Shown here in pieces: positions 16,897 through 25,879 of a stretch of DNA of 64,000 bases. The DNA comes from Borrelia maritima (GTDB taxonomy: Bacteria > Spirochaetota > Spirochaetia > Borreliales > Borreliaceae), in assembly GCF_008931845.1 (NCBI RefSeq), contig NZ_CP044535.1, positions 558,001 through 622,000 on the forward strand. Reading direction: 5' to 3'. Each line of letters starts with the position of its first letter. The stretch's first letter is position 1. The translations under genes were made by a program, and so were the position numbers. A model generated the notes under the pieces. It made no database searches. It saw only the letters and a program-made list of their open reading frames with translations, and was not told the origin of the DNA.

Positions 16897-17114
16897 TTTT
16901 TTATGTGGAATTTAAATTAAACTGCAACTTTATATCTATCTAAATTATAAGGTAGAATCTCTTTTAAAATTAGTCTTTTATTGTTTATTAGGCATTAAAT
17001 TTTATTAATTTCTAATTTGTATTTATTAATATATGAGGTAATATTAATTTTGGTATTAGTATTCTATTTGCGATTTAAATTACATTTAATACATTTACAT
17101 TTAAAGGGGCTTTT

Positions 17115-17657
17115 ATGAGCACGGATTCAGATATGCAAGATTCTTTAAGTCAGTATCTTTTATTTAGTTTGGATGAACTTTATGCCATTGAGATTAAATA
17201 TGTTGTTGAGGTTTTGGAATATACTAAGATATCAAAAATCCCAAGAACTCCTAATTATATGGCAGGAATAATAAATAATAGGGGTAAAATCGTTCCAATA
17301 ATTGATATTCGAAAGCAATTTGGAATGAGTGATCGTATTGTTAATGAGGATGATAATAAGAGAAATAAGGGAATTGATATTTCAAATATTATTATATTGA
17401 CTTTAGTTTGCGATGGGGATGAATTTAATCTTGGAATTTTAGTAGATTATGTTAATGAAGTTCTTGAATTAGATCCATTTAGTATTGATGATGCTCCTAA
17501 GATTGGATCAGGGTTTAATTCAAAATTTATTTCAGGAATTGGCAAGAGCAATGATAAGTTTATTATTATTTTAGATGTAGAAAATTTGTTTGACGTTAGA
17601 GAGCTTTCTAAGTTTAGAAATACAACAATATATGATCCTGAATATCAACAGCAATAG
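17115..17657 (+). CDS. cheW2: chemotaxis coupling protein CheW2
   Basis: A 180-residue CheW. It links chemoreceptors to the histidine kinase CheA at the membrane or in cytoplasmic arrays. The double beta-barrel fold is indicated by YLLFSLDELYAIEIKYVVEVLEY, IPRTPNYMAGIINNRGKIVPIIDIRKQFGM and LGILVDYVNEVLEL; the C-terminal FISGIGKSNDKFIIILDVENLF completes it. AAAGGGG precedes ATG. It starts a six-gene chemosensory operon with a STAS protein, cheA1, cheB2, a receptor-like protein and cheY2, and is named cheW2 by gene order (BB0565). Confidence 0.92.
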   Translation: MSTDSDMQDSLSQYLLFSLDELYAIEIKYVVEVLEYTKISKIPRTPNYMAGIINNRGKIVPIIDIRKQFGMSDRIVNEDDNKRNKGIDISNIIILTLVCDGDEFNLGILVDYVNEVLELDPFSIDDAPKIGSGFNSKFISGIGKSNDKFIIILDVENLFDVRELSKFRNTTIYDPEYQQQ

Positions 17658-17668
17658 GAGTTTTAATC

Positions 17669-17980
17669 ATGATTTATAGGCCGGAAGGAGAGCTTGTAAT
17701 AAATAGTATTTTTAAAGTAAAAGAAGATTTGTTGAATATTTTTAAAAAGATGAAAGAAGGAGATACTCTTACTATTGACCTTTCAAATGTTGAAAAAATA
17801 GATATTACTTTTATACAAATTTTGTATGCATCTAATAAATATGCTAAGAATAAAAATTTATTTGTAAAAATTGAGTATCCATCCGATGAGGTTTTAAGTT
17901 CATTAATATATGGTGGGTTTTTGGTAGATATTGAAGATGTTGATAGCTTTGATTTGGGGCTTAATTTAGTTGGATTTTAG
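17669..17980 (+). CDS. STAS-domain protein in chemosensory operon
   Basis: A 103-residue single STAS domain. TLTIDLSNVEKIDITFIQILYA (33-54) matches the anti-sigma-factor antagonist core DLS-V--IDS-G---L, but the usual DSSG reads D45-I46-T47-F48. T47 sits where the phosphorylated Ser/Thr of SpoIIAA-like proteins is found. In such proteins phosphorylation switches partner binding; here the partner is unknown. Its place between cheW2 (11 bases) and cheA1 (15 bases) argues that it acts with this kinase array rather than with a sigma factor. GGAG precedes ATG. Confidence 0.75.
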   Translation: MIYRPEGELVINSIFKVKEDLLNIFKKMKEGDTLTIDLSNVEKIDITFIQILYASNKYAKNKNLFVKIEYPSDEVLSSLIYGGFLVDIEDVDSFDLGLNLVGF

Positions 17981-17995
17981 ATTTAAGGAAAGCTT

Positions 17996-20137
17996 ATGGA
18001 TAGTAGCGATGTTATTGATAAATTTAAGAATTCCTTTAAGGAAGAATCAATAGAAAATATTTCAGATATTGAACAGGCACTTCTTAATCTTGAGGTAAGC
18101 TCAGATCAAGACATTATTAATTCTATTTTTAGGAATTTACATACCATAAAGGGAAGTTCTGGTATGTTTGGTTTTAATTTTACAGCATCGCTTGTTCATG
18201 AAATAGAAACAGTTCTTGATGTTGTAAAAGATGGTAGGGCTACTTTTAATCAGTCCGCTATTGATACTACCTTAATGGCAGTTGATTTTATTAGAGAACT
18301 TATTGAAGGCGATGAGGCAATTTCTGAGATTGACTTTAATAAGCGTAAGCAGTTTTTAGTAAACGAAATTAAAAAAGTTCTTGAGACTTCTAATATTAAT
18401 GGAGCCTTTCAAGAAACTTTAGAAAATGACTTTTCAAAGTCTGATAACGTTTCTGTTTTAGAAGAGCTTATTAAAGTAAATCCAGACAATAAATTTGATG
18501 ATGAGGCCTTAAGATCTGAATTTAAGAGTTACAAAATTCTTTTTTCTCCTGCTAAAGGCATTTTGTTTCATGGGCACAAGCCTATAAATTTATTAAGCAA
18601 GTTGATTGACTTGGGCAGTGGATATGTTAGAGCCAAAGTAGACAATATTCCTGATTTAGAGCTTATTTCTCCTGACAATGTTTATGTTGATTGGGAGATA
18701 AGGCTAGATACAGAAGAGAGTAGAGAGAGTATTGAAGATATTTTTGTATTTTTAGATTCTCAATCAAAAATTGATATTCAGGAATTGTATGAGCGTTTTG
18801 AAGCAAATAAAGGAAATACTTTAAAGCCCAAAAATTCTAATTTATTTCACTTGGACAAATATACTAAAGATTCTACTAATTTTTCATTTAAAAAATCGGA
18901 ATTTGTTGGGAAATCCTTTTTCAATGGGGATAAAAATAGATCTAATGTTCAAGATGATACTGCTAGAAGCAAAGTTAATATTGCTAGTATTAAAGTGGAT
19001 TCTAAAAAGCTTGACCATTTAGTAAATCTTGTTGGAGAACTTGTTACAATACAATCAAAACTTTCAAAAGAGGCTGAAAATAGGAGTAGCAATATTTTAA
19101 ATTCAATATCAGCAGAATTTTCTTTACTTATTAATGAGCTTAGGGATTATACAACAGGGCTTAGAACGGTTCCTATTGAGATTTTGTTTGTAAAATTTCA
19201 AAGGATAGTAAAAGATTTATCTAATAGTCTTGGAAAGTCAATTGTTTATCGTGCTTATGGGGGCGATACTGTTCTTGATAAGAGCATTATTGAAAAGCTT
19301 AATGAACCTTTAGTTCATTTAATTCGCAATTCAATAGATCATGGAATTGAATCATCTCAAGAGAGAGAAATGTTAGGTAAAGATCCTAAGGGTATTATTA
19401 AGCTTTCAGCTTGTCAATCTGGAGATTCTGTTATTGTTAGTATTGAAGATGATGGGAGGGGGCTTGATAGGAATAAAATACTCAAAAAGGCTATAGAGCG
19501 CAATATAATTTCTGACTCAGTTGCTAAGACTTTGTCAGATGTTGATGTTTATAATCTGATCTTTGAGCCTGGATTTTCAACTGCAAGTTTCGTTACTGAT
19601 ATATCAGGGCGTGGGGTTGGTATGGATGTTGTTAAGAAACAGGTTGAATCTTTAAGAGGAAATGTTGTACTTGAAAGTGAGTTTGGCAAATATACTAGAA
19701 CTAAATTAATTTTTCCATTGACCTTAGCTATTATTGAAGGTTGGCTTGTTAGAGTAAAAGATGAACACTTTATTGTTCCTCTTTCTAATGTTGAGTCTTG
19801 TTTAGAATCTAATAATTTAATTTCTCAAATGGATGGGATTGAGAGTAAAAGCAATGTAATGAATTATAGGGGCAGTATGATTAGTTTTATTCGTCTTAGA
19901 GAGTTTTTTCAGGTTTCTAGCGAGAAGAGTTTGAGTGAGCAAGTTGTTGTTGTAAACACAAATAGTGGAAGAATGGGCATTGTGGTTGACGAAGTTTTAG
20001 GCCAACATCAAACTGTTATAAAAGCTTTGGGCAAGATTTATTCTCGAGTAGAAGGGGTTTCTGGGGCTACTATACTTGGTGATGGAAGTTTGGCTTTAGT
20101 TATTGATATAGACGCAATAACTAAGCTTATTAGATAA
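17996..20137 (+). CDS. cheA1: chemotaxis histidine kinase CheA1
   Basis: A 713-residue CheA. P1 has the phosphorylated H49 in LHTIKGSSGMFGF. A P2-like region lies about 165-265. The P3 dimerisation helices are near 330-400. The P4 ATPase has its N box NEPLVHLIRNSIDHGIES from 436, G1 EDDGRG at 484-489 and G2 DISGRGVGMD at 535-544. P5, the CheW-like domain, covers about 590-713. All kinase motifs look intact, so it should phosphorylate CheY2 and CheB2. Borrelia has a second CheA elsewhere on the chromosome (from memory), the one mainly needed for swimming control; this copy may serve another array. AAGGAAAG precedes ATG. Confidence 0.95.
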   Translation: MDSSDVIDKFKNSFKEESIENISDIEQALLNLEVSSDQDIINSIFRNLHTIKGSSGMFGFNFTASLVHEIETVLDVVKDGRATFNQSAIDTTLMAVDFIRELIEGDEAISEIDFNKRKQFLVNEIKKVLETSNINGAFQETLENDFSKSDNVSVLEELIKVNPDNKFDDEALRSEFKSYKILFSPAKGILFHGHKPINLLSKLIDLGSGYVRAKVDNIPDLELISPDNVYVDWEIRLDTEESRESIEDIFVFLDSQSKIDIQELYERFEANKGNTLKPKNSNLFHLDKYTKDSTNFSFKKSEFVGKSFFNGDKNRSNVQDDTARSKVNIASIKVDSKKLDHLVNLVGELVTIQSKLSKEAENRSSNILNSISAEFSLLINELRDYTTGLRTVPIEILFVKFQRIVKDLSNSLGKSIVYRAYGGDTVLDKSIIEKLNEPLVHLIRNSIDHGIESSQEREMLGKDPKGIIKLSACQSGDSVIVSIEDDGRGLDRNKILKKAIERNIISDSVAKTLSDVDVYNLIFEPGFSTASFVTDISGRGVGMDVVKKQVESLRGNVVLESEFGKYTRTKLIFPLTLAIIEGWLVRVKDEHFIVPLSNVESCLESNNLISQMDGIESKSNVMNYRGSMISFIRLREFFQVSSEKSLSEQVVVVNTNSGRMGIVVDEVLGQHQTVIKALGKIYSRVEGVSGATILGDGSLALVIDIDAITKLIR

Positions 20138-20160
20138 AAAATCTTAAAATACAGATTTTT
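20137..20160 (+). terminator. weak hairpin between cheA1 and cheB2
   Basis: An 8-bp AT-rich stem (20137-20144 with 20153-20160) around an 8-base loop, ending in a T-run. It lies in the only real gap (54 bases) of the chemosensory operon. It could attenuate readthrough or be chance in AT-rich DNA. Confidence 0.3.
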
Positions 20161-20191
20161 GGTTTTAAGGTAAAAATATTAAAATATAACA

Positions 20192-21349
20192 ATGAAGATA
20201 TTAGTAATTGATATTCAAGGTCTTATAAAGCAGATTTTTGTTAGAGCTTTTTCTAAAGATGATGATGTTGAGATATTGAATGCTGGTTTTAATTCTTCAA
20301 ATCTAATTAATGTATTTTTACAAAAGTTTCCAGATTTGGTTATTATTGATGAGAATACTGCAAGATCTAATTTTGGGAATGCTTTGAACAATGTTCTTAA
20401 TAATATATCTCTTCCAGTTGTATTTATTGCACAAAATGAAATGTTTCCAAATTTCGGATGTCTTGAGCAAAGTAAAGAAAAGGTTAAATTAATAATAAAT
20501 AAGCTTAATTTTAAGCTTACAGTTGATTTATTCCGTAGCAAGTATTTAGCTTTAATAAAGCTGGAGTTAAAAAATTTAGGGAAAAATAAATTAATATCTT
20601 CTTTTGAAGTTAAAAGGATTCCTGCGCCTAATTTTTCCATTAATTCTAAAGTAGAGTTGAAAAAAAATAGTTTAGATGATTTAAGTGTAAGGAAAAGTTA
20701 TAGAGTTTCTGATGTTATTAATTTTGCTCCCAAAAATGATCCCGATGTTGTTATTAAATATCAAGGCCTTATAAATAAGCGCAAAACTGGTAAAATTATT
20801 GTTGTAGGCTCTTCAACAGGCGGCACGGAGGCTTTAAGAATTTTTTTAAGGTCTTTTAAAAAAGATTCTCCTCCAATTATTATTGTTCAACATATGCCTG
20901 GAGGATTTACAAGATCTTTTGCAAAAAACTTAAACAATGAGTTTAGTATTGACATTAAAGAAGCTGAAGATGGAGACATTCTTCGTCCAGGTCTTGTAAT
21001 AATTGCTAATGGGAGTTATCATTTGATTGTAAAATATAGCGGTGGAAATTATTTTGTAAATTTATTAGATGGACCTCTTGTTAGTAGACATAAGCCATCT
21101 GTAAATGTGCTTTTTAGGTCTGCTGCAATGTATGCGGGCTCTAATGCTATTGGAGTTATCCTTACAGGTATGGGAGATGATGGTGCTATTTGTATGCTTG
21201 AAATGAAAAAAAATGGTGCTTATACTATTGCCCAAGATCAAGAAACATCTGTTGTTTTTGGTATGCCAATGGAAGCTATAAAAATAGGAGCTATAGACAA
21301 AATTCTTCCTTTAAATAAAATAGCCGATCATGTTCTAAGGAGATCTTAG
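20192..21349 (+). CDS. cheB2: chemotaxis protein-glutamate methylesterase CheB2
   Basis: A 385-residue CheB, which removes methyl groups from receptor glutamates. The C-terminal esterase is intact: S208 in VVGSSTGG, H234 in IIIVQHMPGGFT and D330 in LTGMGDDGA. The N-terminal receiver is degraded: only D7 remains of the acidic pair (VIDIQG), D53 is kept (LVIIDENTA), the Ser/Thr position is A80 (FIAQNE), and the expected Lys-Pro is not found. Phospho-control of activity may therefore be altered or lost. The linker (about 120-195) is longer than usual. No clear Shine-Dalgarno before ATG. Its stop is 2 bases from the next gene. Confidence 0.93.
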   Translation: MKILVIDIQGLIKQIFVRAFSKDDDVEILNAGFNSSNLINVFLQKFPDLVIIDENTARSNFGNALNNVLNNISLPVVFIAQNEMFPNFGCLEQSKEKVKLIINKLNFKLTVDLFRSKYLALIKLELKNLGKNKLISSFEVKRIPAPNFSINSKVELKKNSLDDLSVRKSYRVSDVINFAPKNDPDVVIKYQGLINKRKTGKIIVVGSSTGGTEALRIFLRSFKKDSPPIIIVQHMPGGFTRSFAKNLNNEFSIDIKEAEDGDILRPGLVIIANGSYHLIVKYSGGNYFVNLLDGPLVSRHKPSVNVLFRSAAMYAGSNAIGVILTGMGDDGAICMLEMKKNGAYTIAQDQETSVVFGMPMEAIKIGAIDKILPLNKIADHVLRRS

Positions 21350-21351
21350 TA

Positions 21352-23127
21352 ATGGATAATGGTAATAATGGTTTTTTTGATGCCAATGACTATTTGACCA
21401 CTTTGTTTGACAAGCTTGAAGCTTTTGATGAGACTTCAAGGCATATTTACTCAAATTTAAGTAAATTAATTCCTAAATTAATAGAAAAAATTTCTAAAGA
21501 TTCTAAGGATTTATCTTTTAGTATTGACTTAATTTCTAATCTTGATCTTGATAATGATGCATCTTTGAATAATTTTATAGCTAAAATTATAGGAGCATTA
21601 GACGATTTTGTTGCTTACTTTAATTCTTCAACAAATTCTCTTGAATCTCAATTTAGCATAATAAGGAGCAAGGTTAAAGACATAGAAATACTTGAAGATG
21701 TTATTGAAAGGATGAAAAAAAGTTCTCTTGATATGGAAATAATGTCTATTAATACGTTAACAGTTGCTATGAGAGCTGGTAAAGCCGGTGGAGCTTTTTC
21801 TTATATTACTAGTGAAATTAAGGTTTTAACCCAATCTATGATTAAACAGGCAGATCAACTTACTAGTAAGGGTCGTGAGGTTAAAATTGGTTTAGATAGA
21901 GCTAAAAATCAAGTATATGAAAGCAATACGGCTGAAAATAAAATTCTTGAAGAATTTAGAGATAATTTAATGAAAAAAATAGATGCCTTTTCAGATGGAA
22001 TAGGAAGCGTTATTGCTCTTTATGATGATATTTTAAAAGTTTTATTAGAATTTAAGTTTAAACTTGTAAATTCTATTTCTTATCTTCAGTTCCAAGACAG
22101 GCTAACTCAATCTTTGCAACATTTAAACATTATGTATTCTAATATTGATGTTTTTAAATTTAGAGATATAAGTGAGATTCAAAAATTAAAAATTTTATCA
22201 GTTTTTACTGATACATCAAAAGTTATAGTAAAAGATGTTCTTGAAAAACTTGAAAAAAATTATACTGCTTTTGAGCAATTTATTGATGCTTCTCTTAATT
22301 CTATTCAAACTATTAATGATTTAAGGTCTGATAATTCCTTATACATAGATATTCCTAAAATAATAGAACAATTTTCTAGTATTTTGTCTGATCTGCTTAG
22401 AAGAATTGATGATGTTGAGAAGAACAATTCTAATTTTTTGAATTTATATTATGAACAGGTTAAGCTTATAAAATCATTAGAGTTAATGTTTTCAAATATT
22501 TCAGCTATTTCTGCTAGGTTTCAAAATATTAATATAGCGTCAAAGATAGAAGTTGTCAAAAGATTGGAACTTAAAGCCATGGAAGGTAATATTTCAGAAA
22601 TGTCTAAAATTATCAAAGAAATTGATTCTAATATTACCAAGGGAATAGAATTTTTAGATCAAATAATATTTTTTCTTGAAAAAGTTGTCAAGGATTATGA
22701 TAATAGATTTTATCTTGAAAAAAATTATTTTAATAAATTTAAAAAATTATTTATGGAAATTAAAAATGATATTCTTGATATTAAGAACATAGCTATTGAT
22801 AATATTTTGTCTTATGAAGTTTTTTCAATTGAATTTATGGAAATATTTGAAGAAATGAAACTAGAAGTCTACAATGTTAGAAATCTAAAAAATTCTCTTT
22901 TGGATATAAACAACTTTTTAATCGACATGGAAAGCAAAATAAATTTTAATCTTAATTTGGAATTATCTAAAGTTGGAGTTCAATTTGTTGAAATTGAAGA
23001 TAAAGAATTTATCAATAGAATTGCTAATCGATTTACATTGTTTGTTCATAAAAAACACTTACTATCTTTGATAGAGGAAGCTAAAGATATTCATTCCTTT
23101 GATGAAGGCAGTGTAATTTTGTTTTAA
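21352..23127 (+). CDS. soluble receptor-like coiled-coil protein of the chemosensory operon
   Basis: A 591-residue, almost wholly helical protein with no transmembrane segment or signal peptide. Residues about 125-175 (MEIMSINTLTVAMRAGKAGGAFSYITSEIKVL) resemble the signalling hairpin tip of methyl-accepting proteins (NLLALNAAIEAARAGE-GRGFAVVA-EVR-LA) but with many changes. The remaining length is coiled coil. Lying between cheB2 and cheY2, it is a candidate cytoplasmic receptor or scaffold for CheA1/CheW2. AAGGAG lies 9 bases before ATG. Orthologue by order: BB0569. It could also be a phosphatase-like or inhibitory factor; no CheC/CheX motif is evident. Confidence 0.7.
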   Translation: MDNGNNGFFDANDYLTTLFDKLEAFDETSRHIYSNLSKLIPKLIEKISKDSKDLSFSIDLISNLDLDNDASLNNFIAKIIGALDDFVAYFNSSTNSLESQFSIIRSKVKDIEILEDVIERMKKSSLDMEIMSINTLTVAMRAGKAGGAFSYITSEIKVLTQSMIKQADQLTSKGREVKIGLDRAKNQVYESNTAENKILEEFRDNLMKKIDAFSDGIGSVIALYDDILKVLLEFKFKLVNSISYLQFQDRLTQSLQHLNIMYSNIDVFKFRDISEIQKLKILSVFTDTSKVIVKDVLEKLEKNYTAFEQFIDASLNSIQTINDLRSDNSLYIDIPKIIEQFSSILSDLLRRIDDVEKNNSNFLNLYYEQVKLIKSLELMFSNISAISARFQNINIASKIEVVKRLELKAMEGNISEMSKIIKEIDSNITKGIEFLDQIIFFLEKVVKDYDNRFYLEKNYFNKFKKLFMEIKNDILDIKNIAIDNILSYEVFSIEFMEIFEEMKLEVYNVRNLKNSLLDINNFLIDMESKINFNLNLELSKVGVQFVEIEDKEFINRIANRFTLFVHKKHLLSLIEEAKDIHSFDEGSVILF

Positions 23128-23167
23128 TTTTTATATACTTTTTGAGAAGGGTTTAGGAGAAAATTAG

Positions 23168-23542
23168 ATGAAAAAAAGAATTTTGGTTATTGATGATAAT
23201 AGGGCAATAAGGCAAAGCGTTGCTTATATTTTAGAGCAAAACGGTTTTGGAGTCTCAGAAGCAAAAGATGGTTTAGAGGGGGTTTTAAAGTTTAAAGAAG
23301 CAGTTGGGCAAGGGGATAAAGATTTTGATCTTGTTATTACAGATATCAACATGCCCAATTTAGATGGAATTGGTGTTATAAAGCAGATAAGAGAATTTGG
23401 GAGCTTTGTTCCTATACTTGTTCTTACCACTGAATCTGAGCAATCTAAGGTTGATGAAGGGCGTAAAGCGGGTGCTACTGGTTGGCTTGTTAAGCCTTTT
23501 AATCCGGAAGCTTTAATGAAAACAATCTCAAAGATATTTTAA
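23168..23542 (+). CDS. cheY2: CheY-type response regulator CheY2
   Basis: A 124-residue receiver with all phosphorylation residues: D9-D10 (VIDDNRAIRQ), D59 (LVITDINMPNLDG), T87 (LVLTTES) and K109 (GWLVKPFNPEAL). No output domain. It closes the operon that starts with cheW2, so CheA1 is the likely phosphodonor. GAG-containing AGGAGAA precedes ATG. In B. burgdorferi CheY2 is reported to be dispensable for motility and linked to virulence (from memory); that fits a role outside the swimming pathway. Confidence 0.93.
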   Translation: MKKRILVIDDNRAIRQSVAYILEQNGFGVSEAKDGLEGVLKFKEAVGQGDKDFDLVITDINMPNLDGIGVIKQIREFGSFVPILVLTTESEQSKVDEGRKAGATGWLVKPFNPEALMKTISKIF

Positions 23543-23765
23543 GTTTTTATTTGTAGTTAATTTGTAGACTTTAAAGTTTTTTATAAATTAAAATAATTTT
23601 CAATATGTTGTTTTAGAATAAAGGTAGTGTATCGAAGCGCATGTTTTATTCCCGCTTTAATAATGCTAAATATTTTATTAATAATAAAAAGCAGTTAATT
23701 TAAAATAATTAATTATTGCGCATTAATGTTAGGTAAATTTTGAAATTTCTAAGAGGTTATTAAAG

Positions 23766-23849
23766 TACCGGTAGTCGGAGTCGAACCGACACGAAGTTGC
23801 CTTCACCAGATTTTGAGTCTGGCGCGTCTACCAATTCCGCCATACCGGC
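23766..23849 (-). tRNA. tRNA-Leu (anticodon CAA)
   Basis: A complete 84-base class II tRNA on the minus strand. The acceptor stem pairs GCCGGTA with TACCGGT (one G-T pair) plus discriminator A. The anticodon stem CCAGA/TCTGG encloses CTCAAAA, so the anticodon is CAA and it reads UUG. The long variable arm and the T-arm GGTTCGACTCC are present. CCA is not encoded. It lies 8 bases from the stop of the UMP kinase gene on the same strand. Confidence 0.95.
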
Positions 23850-23857
23850 ATTAATTT

Positions 23858-24547
23858 TTATTTTACTATAACAGTGCCAAAAAAATCATTATTTTTGTTA
23901 AAAACTTTTTCTAGGTTTCCAATATTATTTCCATTCACTATGTAAAGAGTAAGTCCAAGTTTTGAAGAAAGCTTTGTTGCTATTGGGTCAAAAGGCAAAT
24001 TTAAGCCTGGATTCCACTTTTGGCCCACAATGTCTTGTAATTGTTTCCAATTTAATTTTTTAAAAGCTGTTGCGTTTTTAAATTTTTTTGGATCTTTATC
24101 ATAGACTTGACTTACGTTTGTTATATTTATAATATCTTTTTTGTTAAATTTTTCTGCAAATTTTACAGCAATGTAATCTGTTGAAAATCCCGATTTCCAG
24201 CCAGAAGCAATTAGTATTCTTCCTTTAAAAGAAAAATTTTTTAAAGGATTGGTTACAATTTTGTCTTTACAAAAGGGACTCATTACTTTACATAGAAATT
24301 CTGCGTTTAACTTTGTTGACATTATTCCAATCTCATCAAGCTCGCAAACTTTGAAATCAGGGTTGATTTTTTTATATGCGTCTTGGTATTCTCTTGCAAC
24401 TTTTCCGCCACCAACTATTAAAATAATTTTTCTTTTTTCATTTTCCAGCAACCATTTAAAAACAAAGTTTTTAAATTTTTTAATGAATTCTATGTTGATT
24501 TGATTTGAATTTATTACTCCTCCCCCAAGACTTATTATTTCAAGCAT
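23858..24547 (-). CDS. pyrH: uridylate (UMP) kinase, archaeal-like form
   Basis: A 229-residue amino-acid-kinase-fold protein that should phosphorylate UMP to UDP. It has the N-terminal glycine loop ISLGGGVI, then VGGGKVAREYQDAY, ELDEIGIMSTKLNAEFL, GWKSGFSTDYIAV, NVSQVYDKDPKKFKNATAF, and a C-terminal PFDPIATKLSSKLGLTLYIVNG. The order VGGGK-ARE, then D-IGI--T-LNA, then PFDPIA, and the short length fit the archaeal-type UMP kinase subfamily better than the bacterial PyrH hexamer. AAGGAG precedes ATG. It lies upstream of tRNA-Leu on the same strand. Confidence 0.85.
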   Translation of the reverse strand: MLEIISLGGGVINSNQINIEFIKKFKNFVFKWLLENEKRKIILIVGGGKVAREYQDAYKKINPDFKVCELDEIGIMSTKLNAEFLCKVMSPFCKDKIVTNPLKNFSFKGRILIASGWKSGFSTDYIAVKFAEKFNKKDIINITNVSQVYDKDPKKFKNATAFKKLNWKQLQDIVGQKWNPGLNLPFDPIATKLSSKLGLTLYIVNGNNIGNLEKVFNKNNDFFGTVIVK

Positions 24548-24758
24548 TCAAGCTCCTTACTTAGGTTAATTTTTTTAAATTTTTTGCTTTTAATAATATA
24601 TCAATTTCTGCTAAACTTTTCATTAAAAATAATTTTAAAACAATAAAAACTTGTTAATTATATATTACAATTTAATTGTTATGCAAAAAATTAAAAGAAT
24701 TTGTTGTTAAGTGTTTTAGCTTTGCTTTTACTTAGCAGTTTTTATTTTGGAGGATATT

Positions 24759-25823
24759 GTGCATAAGTATAAAGTTTCTGTTATTATTTGTTTTTTTAAT
24801 TCGGCTGAGACTCTTGATACAATAATAAAGGACGCTGTTAATCAAACATTAAAAGATAAAGAAATTATATTAATTAATGATGGTTCTTATGATAATAGTT
24901 TAGAAATAGCAGAAAAGTATGCAAGTAAGTATAGCTTTATTAAGATTTTTAGTCAAAAAAATATGGGGCTTTTTGCTTCTAGAGACAGGGGGCTTTCTGA
25001 GGCTCAAGGCGAGTATGTTGTTTATTGGGATGGTGATGATTCCGTTGAGAGCACTATGCTTGAAGTTTTATATAATAGGGCAAAGGCAGATAATTCTGAT
25101 ATTGTTTGTTCCCAATTTTATGTTTATTTTCTTGCAATAAATGTAAAAAGAAAATCTCTACTTCCTTTTCCTAATTATCCATTAACAGGTAAAGAGGCTT
25201 TTAAAAATTTACTTTTAACTGTTTATGCAACTTTTGGAAGGAAAAATTTTGTTGTTGGAACTTTATGGGATAAATTGATTAGACGAGAATTAATTTTGAA
25301 AAATAATATTCGCCAGCAAGATGTAGTGTTTGAAGATATAATTTTTGTTATGCAAATTTTTTTAAAAGCCTCTAGAGTTTCTTTTGTAAATAATTATTTT
25401 TATACTAATTTCCAAAGAATGGGAAGCATGAGTTCTTCTATTAGCGTTTTACATAAAGCTAAATTATCTCTTAACACAATAGAAGCTTTATTGAAAAAAG
25501 AGGGTATTTTTAACGAATATCAACATTTGTATAAAAGATTTTTCTTGCAATTTTATTATTTTATTTCTTTTAAGCAAATTTATATTATTAGTTGGAATAT
25601 TGCTGATAAGCTTGTTTATAGTGCTTACAAAGAAAAGCTTATCTCTGTTCTTAATGAAATTAAAGGATTTTATGAATTTAAAGATTGTTATGAATATGCA
25701 AGGAATTTTGGATTTAACGAAATTCAAATTTTGCCTAGGATTATGCTAAAAATTTGGAATTTTAGCTCAAGGCTTTATGTAAATTTTTCTATATTTATTT
25801 ATAAGTTATTTATAAAAAATTGA
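24759..25823 (+). CDS. family 2 glycosyltransferase
   Basis: A 354-residue GT-A type glycosyltransferase. The nucleotide-binding strand VSVIICFFNSAETLDTII opens the domain; ILINDGSYDNS and the metal-binding YWDGDDSVES (DxD) follow. The C-terminal 150 residues are more hydrophobic and aromatic, without clear membrane spans until a short hydrophobic tail. It should move a sugar from a nucleotide sugar to a lipid or glycan; the acceptor is unknown, though Borrelia glycolipids are candidates. GTG at 24759 is chosen because GGAGGA lies 4-5 bases before it; the frame also opens at TTG 24747, which would overlap the Shine-Dalgarno. Confidence 0.85.
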   Translation: MHKYKVSVIICFFNSAETLDTIIKDAVNQTLKDKEIILINDGSYDNSLEIAEKYASKYSFIKIFSQKNMGLFASRDRGLSEAQGEYVVYWDGDDSVESTMLEVLYNRAKADNSDIVCSQFYVYFLAINVKRKSLLPFPNYPLTGKEAFKNLLLTVYATFGRKNFVVGTLWDKLIRRELILKNNIRQQDVVFEDIIFVMQIFLKASRVSFVNNYFYTNFQRMGSMSSSISVLHKAKLSLNTIEALLKKEGIFNEYQHLYKRFFLQFYYFISFKQIYIISWNIADKLVYSAYKEKLISVLNEIKGFYEFKDCYEYARNFGFNEIQILPRIMLKIWNFSSRLYVNFSIFIYKLFIKN

Positions 25824-25879
25824 GTTTATGTTTTGGGTTTAATTAATTTTTAGTTGACCTTTAATATTAAGGAGTATTT

